A model generated the notes under the pieces. The model searched no databases. It saw only the letters and a list, made by a program, of their open reading frames with translations, and was not told the DNA's origin. The translations under genes and the position numbers were made by a program. From JBBSTY01 sp038235385 (lineage in GTDB: Bacteria > Actinomycetota > Acidimicrobiia > Acidimicrobiales > Acidimicrobilacustridaceae): a stretch of DNA of 21,068 nucleotides. Positions 14,340-21,068 of the stretch are shown here, in pieces. The number at the start of each line of letters is the position of its first letter. The first letter of the stretch is position 1. Location of the stretch: contig JBBSTY010000068.1 of assembly GCA_038235385.1 (NCBI GenBank), positions 1 to 21,068 on the forward strand, read 5' to 3'.

Positions 14340-15020
14340 ATGCGCACGAACGACCAGACTGTGGCCATGATCGGCACACCGGGTGGCACCGACGAGCGTC
14401 CGGCCACCTTCTTCAGCGGTCCGGGCGAGCTCAGGCGCTGGTTCGAGGAACACCACGAGACGGCCGCCGAGCTGTGGATGGGCCTCTTCAAGAAGCACGT
14501 CGAGCCCCGGGGCATCCAGTGGGCCGAGGCGGTCGAGGAGGCGCTCTGCTTCGGGTGGATCGACTCGGTGTCGCAGCCCATCGACGACGACTCGCGACGC
14601 CAGCGCTGGACCCCTCGCCGCCCGGCGAGCACCTGGAGCACGGTCAACGTCGGTCTCGTCGAGAGGTTGGTCGCCGAAGGCCGGATGACCGCAGCCGGGT
14701 TGGCGGCGTACGAACGACGACGCCCCGATCGTGAGGGCATCTACTCCTACGAGCAGGACGGCGAGGCCGTGCTCCCGCCCGAGCTCGAGGCGCGACTTCG
14801 TGCCGACGAGCGGGCCGCCGCCTGGATCGACGCGGCCACGCCCTCGTACCGGCGGATCGCGATCCGGTGGGTCCTCGGCGCCAAGCGGGCGGAGACGCGT
14901 GAGAAGCGGTTCGTCGCGCTGATCGACGACAGCGCGCACGGCCGGTTGATCCCGTCGCAACGCTACGGAGCCGATCCCGCCTGGGCGAGACGCGCCCGAG
15001 CCGAGCTCGGCCTCGGCTGA
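14340..15020 (+). CDS. YdeI/OmdA-family (bacteriocin-protection-like) protein
   Basis: This 226-residue protein matches the YdeI/OmpD-associated family. The core reads PATFFSGPGELRRWFEEHH, then ELWMGLFKKH and IQWAEAVEEALCFGWIDSVSQPIDDD. RRQRWTPRRPASTWSTVNVGLVERLVAEGRM and GLAAYERRRPDREGIYSYEQ follow. The EALCFGWID and the F/WTPR(R/K)PxSxWSxVN motifs are the family hallmarks. The C-terminal helical part (PSYRRIAIRWVLGAKRAETREKRF) is the OmdA-like segment. Members are cytoplasmic; some protect Gram-negatives against bacteriocins or cationic peptides, but the biochemical activity is unknown. The start may be ATG 14340, GTG 14361 or ATG 14367; no ribosome binding site decides it, and the 14367 start is closer to the family's usual N-terminus. 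Confidence 0.85.
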   Translation: MRTNDQTVAMIGTPGGTDERPATFFSGPGELRRWFEEHHETAAELWMGLFKKHVEPRGIQWAEAVEEALCFGWIDSVSQPIDDDSRRQRWTPRRPASTWSTVNVGLVERLVAEGRMTAAGLAAYERRRPDREGIYSYEQDGEAVLPPELEARLRADERAAAWIDAATPSYRRIAIRWVLGAKRAETREKRFVALIDDSAHGRLIPSQRYGADPAWARRARAELGLG

Positions 15021-15105
15021 GGACGGGCCTCGACCCCGGGTCTCGGACCGATGGTCCGACCGGACCCGTGGTGCGGACGCCCACCGACCCCCTGAAGGAG
15101 CGCTC

Positions 15106-15981
15106 GTGGACACCGAACAGCGACGTCGGACCGCCCGGAACCTGTGGCACCTGGTGGAACCGATCCATGCCGTCACCTACTTCAGCGAGGAGACGACGGC
15201 GGCGTACCGCTCGGTGGGTCTCCGAGGGTTCTGGCAGGGGTACTTCGCCTCTCGAGTCGCACCGATGGGCCCGGTGGGCGCCGAGGTGTGCGCCGCCGTC
15301 TTCTACAACTTCCACCCCGAGATGGTGCGCCGGGCCCTCCCCTCGGCCTGGAGCGTCGCCTCACCTGAGGTCGTGCTGCGGGCCCGCTCCGAGGCGCTCC
15401 AACCCGTCCTCGCCGACATGTTCGACGGCGAGACCATCGAGGAGGCGACCGAGCTCGCCACCCTGGCGATCGAGCACGCGGCGGTGGACGGGCGGGCGCT
15501 CTTCGCCGGTCATCTGACGCTCGAGGTTCCCGACGACCCGGTCCTGCACCTGTGGTGGGCCGCCACGCTGCTGCGCGAGCACCGGGGGGACGGCCACGTG
15601 GCGGCGCTGCTCGCCAACGGCGTCGATGGCCTGCAAGCCCATGTGCTCGTCGTGGCCTCGGGCCGGCTCCCACGCCAGCTCATGCAGGACGCGCGTTCGT
15701 GGAGCGACGAGGAATGGGAGGCCGCGGAACGACGGCTCGCCGTGCGAGGAGTCGTGGAGGACGGTCAGCTCACCACGGCGGGCCGGGCGCTCTGCGATCG
15801 GATCGAGGCCACCACCGACGATCTGGCCGCCGAACCGTGGCTCCGACTCGGGGCGACGCGCACCGAGCGCCTGGCCCGTCTGCTGGCACCGCTGCGCGAC
15901 TGCGTGGTCCGGACCGGCCGCATTCCGGTCGCCAACCCGATCGGGCTCCCCGTCGGCGACTCACTTGCCCGGCCGACGTGA
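15106..15981 (+). CDS. SCO6745-family protein
   Basis: This 291-residue protein closely fits the actinobacterial SCO6745 family, in which a start like ARNLWHLVEPIHAVTYFSEE is followed by GLRGFWQGYFASRVAPMGPVG. Then come FYNFHPEMVRRALPSAW, LWWAATLLREHRGDGHVAALLANGVDGLQAHVL (about 149-181) and a winged-helix-like end (WSDEEWEAAERRLAVRGVV, then LTTAGRALCDRIE). The LLREHRGDGHVAAL motif is the strongest marker. The C-terminal part resembles a MarR-type winged helix, so a regulatory role is often assumed, but the function is not known. Start GTG 15106 has AAGGAG five bases upstream, an excellent ribosome binding site. It stands alone: the next upstream gene ends 85 bases before, and only gene remnants follow. 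Confidence 0.88.
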   Translation: MDTEQRRRTARNLWHLVEPIHAVTYFSEETTAAYRSVGLRGFWQGYFASRVAPMGPVGAEVCAAVFYNFHPEMVRRALPSAWSVASPEVVLRARSEALQPVLADMFDGETIEEATELATLAIEHAAVDGRALFAGHLTLEVPDDPVLHLWWAATLLREHRGDGHVAALLANGVDGLQAHVLVVASGRLPRQLMQDARSWSDEEWEAAERRLAVRGVVEDGQLTTAGRALCDRIEATTDDLAAEPWLRLGATRTERLARLLAPLRDCVVRTGRIPVANPIGLPVGDSLARPT

Positions 15982-16088
15982 CGCCGTCGATGCCGCGCCC
16001 TTGAACGTCAGGCACGCGGCGATCGACGCAGCGAGCTCATCACCCGGCGCGGCAAACGCGGACGTCCCCGGCTCGGCTCGGAGCTTCG

Positions 16089-16202
16089 ACCGTCGAATCT
16101 GTTCGACTCGACCCGCAGCTCGAGTCACGGCTTGTGCGCCGAGCCGAAGAAGAAGGCGTGCCGGTATCCGAGGTGATTCGTCGAGCACTCCGGCAACACC
16201 TC
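16089..16202 (+). pseudogene. Remnant of a ribbon-helix-helix (CopG-like) antitoxin without start codon
   Basis: The frame reads TVESVRLDPQLESRLVRRAE, then EGVPVSEVIRRALRQHL: a beta strand followed by two helices, typical of ribbon-helix-helix antitoxins. The in-frame stop at 16002-16004 is followed by no ATG, GTG or TTG until GTG 16134, which lies inside helix one and would remove the DNA-binding strand. The frame then drifts into non-family sequence until a stop near 16355, antisense to the PIN gene. It is best read as a decayed antitoxin; no partner toxin is next to it in the same orientation. Confidence 0.55.
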
Positions 16203-16206
16203 GGAC

Positions 16207-16221
16207 CACGGCCGGGCCGTG
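16207..16221. terminator. Perfect inverted repeat downstream of the PIN toxin gene
   Basis: CACGGCC-G-GGCCGTG has seven perfect pairs around one base. It lies about 70 bases past the stop of the PIN gene in its direction of transcription, which suits a factor-dependent or weak intrinsic terminator. There is no U-tract. Confidence 0.4.
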
Positions 16222-16291
16222 CCCCAGCGCGCCGGATCACGAGGGGTCTCGCGGGGCAGGGCGTTGGCCCCTCCGCCTGGCGTTGCGTTCG

Positions 16292-16684
16292 TCAGCTCGG
16301 GGCGATCACGGCCACACCGTGCAGGTCGGCGGCCTCGGTCAATCGGTCGTCGTAGGTGATGATGCCGTCGAGCTCATCACCCAGATCGAGCGCGGCAGCG
16401 AGGTGCACCGCGTCGAGGCTTCGCAGAAGCGCCGGTTCGAGCTCTGAAGCGCGCTCGAACAGTGAAGTGGGCAGGGTGACGATGGTGATCGAGTCGAGAA
16501 CGGCGCGGGCTCTGGACATCTGGTCGGGTGCGCCTCGGAGGGTCGCGCGGAGCAGTTCGGTGCGCAGCAGGTCACTCGAGACGACCGAATCGGAGTTCGC
16601 GTCGGCCCACGAGCTCATGGCTTTCGATTGTGGCTCGGACACGACGAGCTTCACTGCGGCGGATGTGTCGAGGTAGTACGCCAT
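16292..16684 (-). CDS. vapC: PIN-domain toxin (VapC-like)
   Basis: This 130-residue protein is a complete PIN-domain ribonuclease of VapC length. The four acidic metal-binding positions are present: D6 in MAYYLDTSAAVKL, E43 in LLRTELLRA, D91 in LRSLDAVHLAAALDLG, and D112/D113 in ITYDDRLTEAA. VapC toxins cleave tRNA or rRNA and stop growth unless bound by the antitoxin. ATG 16684 starts one base after the antitoxin's stop (TGA-C-ATG), so the pair is a single translationally coupled unit with the antitoxin first, as is usual. The region around it is rich in gene remnants, as expected for a horizontally acquired module. Confidence 0.92.
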   Translation of the reverse strand: MAYYLDTSAAVKLVVSEPQSKAMSSWADANSDSVVSSDLLRTELLRATLRGAPDQMSRARAVLDSITIVTLPTSLFERASELEPALLRSLDAVHLAAALDLGDELDGIITYDDRLTEAADLHGVAVIAPS

Positions 16685-16685
16685 G

Positions 16686-16961
16686 TCAGTACCGTTCCTC
16701 GTCGCGCATCTCGGCCAGGATCGACGAGAGCGTCGGTTGACCACGTCGCCGCTTGGGTACGGGTCCCAGCCCGGCCAGTGACCGTTTCGGTGGGCGGGCG
16801 CGTCCACCGGCAACCAAAGCCTCGACGCGACTCGCAGGGAGCGGGATGAGCTGGGCGACGGCTCGTCCGCGGTCGGTGATGGTGACGATCTCTCCAGAGG
16901 CAGCATCGGCCACCACCGCGGACGCGTTCTGCTTCAGTGCTCGGATTCCCACCGTCTTCAT
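16686..16961 (-). CDS. Phd/YefM-family antitoxin
   Basis: This 91-residue protein fits the Phd/YefM fold. Its N-terminal DNA-binding half reads MKTVGIRALKQNASAVVADA, then EIVTITDRGRAVAQLIPLP. Its basic/hydrophobic tail (about 55-91, ending LSSILAEMRDEERY) would wrap and inhibit the PIN toxin. The IRALKQNAS, VTITDRGRAVAQLIP and ILAEMR segments are typical of PIN-associated Phd antitoxins. It is the first gene of the toxin-antitoxin operon. ATG 16961 lies within the edge of a perfect inverted repeat that is the likely autoregulatory operator. A TACGAT -10-like hexamer ends seven bases before the ATG, so the mRNA may be leaderless. Confidence 0.92.
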   Translation of the reverse strand: MKTVGIRALKQNASAVVADAASGEIVTITDRGRAVAQLIPLPASRVEALVAGGRARPPKRSLAGLGPVPKRRRGQPTLSSILAEMRDEERY

Positions 16962-16980
16962 GAGCTACATCGTAGCTCAT
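16960..16980. promoter_or_regulatory. Perfect 9+3+9 inverted repeat, operator of the Phd/PIN operon
   Basis: ATGAGCTAC-ATC-GTAGCTCAT has two perfect 9-base arms around a 3-base spacer, and overlaps the first base pairs of the antitoxin start codon. On the minus strand it contains the -10-like TACGAT (TATAAT-like, four of six). Phd/YefM proteins bind such dyads to repress their own operon, so binding here would block RNA polymerase. It is the strongest regulatory dyad in the window. Confidence 0.75.
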
Positions 16981-17197
16981 TGTCGTGAGTGACTCGCGTG
17001 AGCGGGCAGCCATGTGGATTGCTCACCGGATCAAGCGGCGAGCCTTCACGGCCGCGTACGGCGCCGGAACGCGACGCCCTCCAACTCGGCCCGCTCGGGC
17101 TCTGGCACCTCCCGCGGCACACGCCCTCGGAACGTCGGAGGCGCCACCCCAGCGCCCCGTGCGCGACCCGTCGAGGCCCCCTGCTCTCAGCTCGGTC
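16981..17197. other. 217-bp gap between the methyltransferase and antitoxin genes
   Basis: Open frames exist but show no family motif or ribosome binding site. I see no repeat, hairpin or gene remnant that can be supported. The minus-strand promoter of the toxin-antitoxin operon should lie at its left end. Confidence 0.6.
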
Positions 17198-17920
17198 TCA
17201 GGTGGCCCTGGCGAGGTATTGAGCGAAGATGCCGTCGTCGGCGTACTCCGCCTGTTCGATGGCGAAGCCGGCACGCTCGATCATCGGCTCGAGCAGCCAG
17301 GTGTACGTGGAGTGTTCGTCGCGGACGTGCTCCTCGTACTCGGCTCGGGTCCACTCGTCGTCGACCGGGGCGCCAGCGGTGGCACACCACGCCTCGATCC
17401 TCTCGTCGGCCTCGGCGGCGTCGAAGTGGTACACGGCATCGGAGAGCCGGAACACGCCACCGGGGGCCAGCATGTCGCGGATCCGCTGCAACGCCACTCC
17501 CTTCCAGAAGTCGGGCAGATGGTGCAGAGCCAAGCGCGAGTACACGAGATCAGCCGGCGGACCCTCCCGTTCGTAGGAGAGAAACCCAGCCTCGACCACG
17601 TCGACGTTGCGCAGGTCGGCCGCCTCAACCTTGACCCGCAGACGCGCCAACATGATCGGCGAGACGTCGACTGCCGCGACCTGCCCACAGACAGGGGCGA
17701 CCGCCAAGGCGAACTGCCCCGTGCCCGCGCCGAGGTCCACCACACTCGCGTCTGGGTCGAGACCGTTCCTGCGCAGCATGGCCACCTCCTCCGCAGCGCC
17801 GCCATCCTCCTTGGCGTCGTAGCGAGCGACGTGTTGGGCGTCGAGGTTCTCGCGCCCGGCGCCAGCCACCTCGTGGAGCGCCCATCCGGGCAGAGTCCGA
17901 CGCGACGCTGAGGCAGCCAT
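17198..17920 (-). CDS. Class I SAM-dependent methyltransferase
   Basis: This 240-residue protein has the Rossmann methyltransferase core. Motif I is VVDLGAGTGQFALAVA (60-75), the acidic end of strand 2 is VAAVDVSP (81-88), then DVVEAGFLSYE (107-117), LVYSRLALHHLPDFWKGVAL (125-144) and RDMLAPGGVFRLSD (148-161). The SRLALHHLPD segment and the 3' helix pattern are those of small-molecule methyltransferases of the UbiE/MenG-like superfamily. The substrate is not recognisable; no biosynthetic neighbours are present. ATG 17920 is preceded by ATGAGGTC, an acceptable ribosome binding site. It stands alone on the minus strand upstream of the toxin-antitoxin pair, separated by 217 bases. Confidence 0.9.
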   Translation of the reverse strand: MAASASRRTLPGWALHEVAGAGRENLDAQHVARYDAKEDGGAAEEVAMLRRNGLDPDASVVDLGAGTGQFALAVAPVCGQVAAVDVSPIMLARLRVKVEAADLRNVDVVEAGFLSYEREGPPADLVYSRLALHHLPDFWKGVALQRIRDMLAPGGVFRLSDAVYHFDAAEADERIEAWCATAGAPVDDEWTRAEYEEHVRDEHSTYTWLLEPMIERAGFAIEQAEYADDGIFAQYLARAT

Positions 17921-18165
17921 GACCTCATGTTGTCAGCACCAGCAGGCACGAGCGCCCGAGGTTTCGCCCGACATCGCAGAACGACGACAATCAGGAAACG
18001 AGCGCCATCCGCTTCCGTTGCCCTGCCGAGGAGGCGAACCGGGCCGTCGTCCCCACCCTTGCGTGAGCGGCATCTGAGTCGCCGCACCCCGTGCGAGATG
18101 CCGCCCGTCGTGCGAGACGCTGAACACGTCGAGACCGCCTGCTGCCGCCCGGGCAGAGCGCCTCG
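17921..18165. other. Gene-poor stretch upstream of the methyltransferase
   Basis: No frame here shows family motifs. A short direct repeat, CGTGCGAGATGC and CGTGCGAGACGC (about 18092-18117), is the only structure seen. The methyltransferase promoter should lie near 17925-17975. Beyond 18165 only gene fragments occur until the Lhr stop. Confidence 0.55.
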
Positions 18166-18255
18166 CTAGGTAGGCAGCTCGGCGGTGAGGAAGGCGGGGA
18201 CATCGCGTCGGGCGTGGAGGACCCGCCAGATGTCGATGGCCTCGTCGTCGAGCAC
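18166..18255 (-). pseudogene. Possible C-terminal remnant of an unknown minus-strand gene
   Basis: Minus-strand frame reads VLDDEAIDIWRVLHARRDVP, then AFLTAELPT and TAG. Codon third positions are strongly G/C as in the real genes here, and the fragment ends in a proper stop. I do not recognise a family. Upstream codons lose this bias, and a plus-strand VOC-like frame takes over, so the fragment looks cut. It may be chance. Confidence 0.3.
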
Positions 18256-18354
18256 TCCGGCGTCATCGAGTTCCCGCCGGGCGCCATCGTCAACGTCAAG
18301 GATCCGGACGGCATCAGCCTGGCCCTGTTCCGGGACGACCCCACACCACCGTGA
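18241..18354 (+). pseudogene. Remnant of a VOC/glyoxalase-family protein (C-terminal tail)
   Basis: Plus-strand frame reads VEHSGVIEFPPGAIVNVKDP, then DGISLALFRDD and TGA at 18352. The G-x-I-V-N-V-K-D-P-D-G-x-x-L-x-L-F pattern is the terminal strand signature of vicinal-oxygen-chelate (glyoxalase/bleomycin-resistance) proteins. The preceding 100 or so residues of such a protein are absent and there is no usable start. Third positions are G/C-rich as in functional genes, so decay may be recent. Confidence 0.5.
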
Positions 18355-18384
18355 CGGCGCCGCCCTGGGCGGCGCACGGTCGGG

Positions 18385-21068
18385 TCAGGCTCGCAGGGTG
18401 AGGCCCCGGTAGCCGTCGGCGCAGCCGGCGGCCCGGAGGTGGTCGGCGACCGGGGACTCGTTGGCGGGCTGCCCGTCGATCTTGGTGAGCTCGATCTTGC
18501 GAAGGCGGGCGTCCTTCACCAGGGTCACCAGACCCTCCGCCCAGTGGGGGTGGTGCTCGGTGGCGGCGAAGGTCGCCAGGCTGTGGGCGCCACGATCGAG
18601 GAAGGCGACGGGTTCGCCGGCGACGAGCACCAGGTAGGCGCCGGCGACGCGGGCGGGTCGGCCGGCGGAGTCGGGCCAGGACATGGCCGCACCGAACGGC
18701 TGGGCCGGGTCGGTGGCCGCCAGCACGACCGGGGTGAGGTCGTCCTCGCCCACCTCGCGGGCCGCTCGCAGGCGGTCGACGGCGCCGGGAAGCGCGAACT
18801 GCGCGGCCCCGAGACCGGCGACGAAGTAGCCGCGACGCACCTGACCCCGCTCCTCGAGTGCCTTGAGCACCGGGTAGATGCCGGCGAACCCACCGATGAT
18901 GCCCTCGCCCAGCGCCGCCTCGCGGGTGAGCACCCCGTGGCGTTCGAGGAGCTGCATGGCCTGGGCGTGCACGGCATCGGTGGGGACCGGGCGTGGGAGC
19001 AGCAGCGGCGCCACCAGCGACCATCGGCCGGCCGCCGCGGGCGGACCCAACCGGTTGAGCGACCCGAGCGCGGGACGGCCGAGGTTCGGGCGGCGGGCGC
19101 GGATCTTGGCCGCTCGAGTGGCGCGTGCACCGCCGGACCGGGCCTTCGAGCCGGGGCGCGACACCATCGCCCGGAGCGGCGCGAGCGAGTCGTTGGTGAC
19201 CTCCCCCGCCCACACCAGATCCCACAGTGCGTCGAGCACGGCGGGGTCGTCGTACCCGAGACCGGCCTCCTGCGCGGCGCCGACCAGCGCGGGCCAGAAC
19301 GAGGCGCCCTCGCGTCGCAGGTGCGCCCGTAGCGCGTGGTGGATGGGATCGGAGGGTCCGTCGCCGTCGGGACGCTCATCGGCGCGGTCTCGACCAGCCG
19401 CGGCCGCCCGGCGCTCGGCGTCGGTGCCGACCACGGTCCAGACGTCGGGATCAGGGGCCGGCGCGGCGGCGTCGGGTGGACCCGCGACCGACGAGCCGAC
19501 GGACGGACCGAGGCCCTCGCTATCCGGCGTGGTGGCTGGGTGTCCGACGTCGGCGGAGGAGGGCGGTTCCGTTTGGGAGCCGGGCGTCGATCTGCTCGTG
19601 GCGGGCGTCGCCGTCTCGCGTTCGACGACCGAACCGCCGACCGGCACGGGGCCGCCCGACGCACCTGCACGGTGGTCACCCGGACGGCCGGCACCTGCGC
19701 CACCTCCCGCCGGCGCGCCGGGTTCGCCGCCGCCGACCGGCTCCACCAACAGCCCGGCCTGATCGCGGAACAGGAGTCGAACCCGACCGTCGCGTGGTCC
19801 GACCGAGCCGGCGCCGACCCAGACGACCTCGCCGGTGGCGCACAGCTCGTCGAGGTCGACCGGCCGGTAACCGGGGAGCCGGGCCGGGAGGATGTCGGTC
19901 TCGAGCACCGAGGCGGGTATGGCGGCGCCCTGGAGGAAGCCGACGGTCTCGATCAGGGCATCGACCCCGCGGTTGGGTGCGCCGATCCCCTGCCACTCGG
20001 GCAGGAACCGGGCGAACGCCGCCGCCTCGACGGGTTCGACCTCGCGCCGCAGGGCGGCGAGCGAGCGGCGCCGGAGCTGGCGCAGGACGTCGTCGTCGCA
20101 CCACTCGCGCTCGATGCCATCGGGCCGGAACTCGCCCCGCACCACTCGGCCCTCGGCCTCGAGCGCGTCGAGCACGGGCAGGACCCGCTCCACCGAGACC
20201 CCGTAGCGGTCGGCCACCTGGGCGGTGACGAACGGGCCGTGCGAGCGGGCGACCCGAGCGACGAGGTCGTCCCACGGCCGTGGCACGGGATCGGTGAACA
20301 CCGCGGGGAGCCCCACCGGCAGGGCCACGCCCAAGGCGTCGCGGAGCCGGGCGGCGTCCTCCGAGGCGGCCAGGCGTTCCTCACCGGCGACGGTGCACCG
20401 GAACGCCCGGCGCTCGGCGACGAGCTGGTCGACCCACGCCTGGCTCGGGGCCTCGGCGCGGGCGTCGAGCTCCCACGGACTGAACGGGCCGAGCGTGCGC
20501 AACAGATCGTGGAGCTCGTCGGGATCGCGGGCCCGACGACCGTCGGCGAGCCGTTGGAGCTCGAGCTCGAGGTCGGCGAGGACCGCGGGGTCGATGAGCT
20601 CGCGCAGCTCCTCGGCCCCGAGGAGGTCGCGGAGCAGGTCGCGGTCGAGCGACAGCGCCGCCGCGCGCCGTTCGGCGAGCGGGGCATCGCCCTCGTACAT
20701 GTACACCGCGATCCACCCGAACAGCAGCGACTGGGCGAACGGCGAGGCCCGCGGCGTATCGACCGGAACGATGCGGATGCGTCGTGACCGCAGATCGGTG
20801 AGGACCTCTCGCAGCGCCGGCAGATCGAACACGTCGTTGAGGCACTCGCGTGTGGCCTCGAGCAGGATCGGGAAGTCGGGGTGTCGGGCGGCGACGGTGA
20901 GCAGGTCGGCGGCGCGCTGGCGCTGCTGCCACAGCGGCGTGCGTCGATCGGGGCGCCGGCGCGGGAGCAGGAGGGCGCGGGCCGCGCACTCGCGGAAGCG
21001 CGACGCGAACATCGCCGTGTTCGGGAGCTGCGCGATCACGATCTCGGCGACCTCGTCGGGGTCGAGCA
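18385..21068 (-). CDS. lhr: Lhr-type ATP-dependent DNA helicase, C-terminal part, cut by window edge
   Basis: About 893 residues are visible, running off the right edge; the DEAD-box motor (Walker A/B) lies outside. The visible start (LDPDEVAEIV, then IAQLPNTAMFASRFRECAA and RALLLPRRRPDRRTPLWQQR) is the Lhr-core domain that follows the RecA folds. The DEAD-associated region includes DTPRASPFAQSLLFGWIAVY and YEGDAPLAERRAAALSLDRD. The C-terminus holds further winged-helix/beta parts (LLERHGVLTREAALGEGIIG, then KALEERGQVRRGYFVAGL). Lhr is a 3'-5' DNA helicase/translocase linked to DNA-damage tolerance in mycobacteria. A Pro/Gly/Ser-rich linker of about 128 residues (nucleotides 19351-19734) is inserted between two folded halves. 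The frame is intact to TGA 18387-18385. Confidence 0.94.
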   Translation of the reverse strand, partial: LDPDEVAEIVIAQLPNTAMFASRFRECAARALLLPRRRPDRRTPLWQQRQRAADLLTVAARHPDFPILLEATRECLNDVFDLPALREVLTDLRSRRIRIVPVDTPRASPFAQSLLFGWIAVYMYEGDAPLAERRAAALSLDRDLLRDLLGAEELRELIDPAVLADLELELQRLADGRRARDPDELHDLLRTLGPFSPWELDARAEAPSQAWVDQLVAERRAFRCTVAGEERLAASEDAARLRDALGVALPVGLPAVFTDPVPRPWDDLVARVARSHGPFVTAQVADRYGVSVERVLPVLDALEAEGRVVRGEFRPDGIEREWCDDDVLRQLRRRSLAALRREVEPVEAAAFARFLPEWQGIGAPNRGVDALIETVGFLQGAAIPASVLETDILPARLPGYRPVDLDELCATGEVVWVGAGSVGPRDGRVRLLFRDQAGLLVEPVGGGEPGAPAGGGAGAGRPGDHRAGASGGPVPVGGSVVERETATPATSRSTPGSQTEPPSSADVGHPATTPDSEGLGPSVGSSVAGPPDAAAPAPDPDVWTVVGTDAERRAAAAGRDRADERPDGDGPSDPIHHALRAHLRREGASFWPALVGAAQEAGLGYDDPAVLDALWDLVWAGEVTNDSLAPLRAMVSRPGSKARSGGARATRAAKIRARRPNLGRPALGSLNRLGPPAAAGRWSLVAPLLLPRPVPTDAVHAQAMQLLERHGVLTREAALGEGIIGGFAGIYPVLKALEERGQVRRGYFVAGLGAAQFALPGAVDRLRAAREVGEDDLTPVVLAATDPAQPFGAAMSWPDSAGRPARVAGAYLVLVAGEPVAFLDRGAHSLATFAATEHHPHWAEGLVTLVKDARLRKIELTKIDGQPANESPVADHLRAAGCADGYRGLTLRA

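Noticed and set aside
13455..15176. 573-codon minus-strand open frame opposite the thioesterase and YdeI-like genes
   Set aside because: It spans two clearly recognised plus-strand genes and has no recognisable domain.
15961..16209. Minus-strand frame with GDELAASIAACLTFKGAAS near the end of the SCO6745-like gene
   Set aside because: It looks protein-like but lacks a recognisable family, start or ribosome binding site, and overlaps the end of a real plus-strand gene and the antitoxin remnant.
18092..18117. Short direct repeat CGTGCGAGA(T/C)GC as a possible CRISPR or attachment site
   Set aside because: Only two copies, spacing too short, no array, integrase or tRNA nearby.

Overview
The window is very GC-rich and densely coded, with strong G/C bias at third codon positions and frequent GTG/TTG starts. 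Gene content points to a high-GC actinobacterium (Actinomycetota). The clues are an SCO6745-type protein, an actinobacterial PrmC-related methyltransferase, Lhr and Nei2-type repair proteins, and an acyl-CoA carboxylase beta chain. An Acidimicrobiia-like lineage is my guess from the general feel of the proteins; the sequence does not prove it.

Layout, left half (1-10.8 kb). The 5' part of an acyl-CoA carboxylase carboxyltransferase gene (minus, cut by the window edge) diverges from a SanA/YdcF-type membrane-anchored DUF218 protein. Next come, on the minus strand, an AurF-like diiron oxygenase and a downstream MerR regulator, with a near-palindromic operator candidate at the oxygenase start. 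Diverging from these is a two-gene MacB/LolCDE-like ABC exporter (ATPase plus an 853-residue duplicated FtsX-type permease). Two plus-strand genes follow: a PNPOx-like flavin/F420 protein and a LuxR-type response regulator whose receiver domain has lost its phosphorylation residues. A minus-strand pair encodes a type II NADH dehydrogenase and a ketosteroid-isomerase-like NTF2-fold protein with all three catalytic residues. Diverging from these is a PrmC-related methyltransferase with an altered NPPY motif.

Layout, right half (10.8-21 kb). A Nei2-like Fpg/Nei glycosylase (minus) and the C-terminal 2.7 kb of an Lhr helicase (minus, cut by the right edge) bracket a 6.5-kb stretch. In mycobacteria these two genes sit side by side, so the stretch looks like an insertion or rearrangement. 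It holds a tightly coupled three-gene operon (47-codon membrane peptide plus two tandem-PRC-barrel proteins), an acyl-ACP-thioesterase-like protein, a YdeI/OmdA-family protein, an SCO6745-family protein, an intact Phd/PIN toxin-antitoxin pair with a perfect inverted repeat at its start, and a SAM methyltransferase. Scattered between them are short gene remnants: a zeta-toxin-like kinase tail, a ribbon-helix-helix antitoxin without a start codon, and a VOC/glyoxalase tail. No CRISPR array, rRNA gene, convincing tRNA or transposase is visible.

No large novel multi-gene system is evident. The best candidates for something under-described are the PRC-barrel mini-operon, the phosphorylation-dead response regulator, and the AurF-MerR unit with its promoter palindrome.
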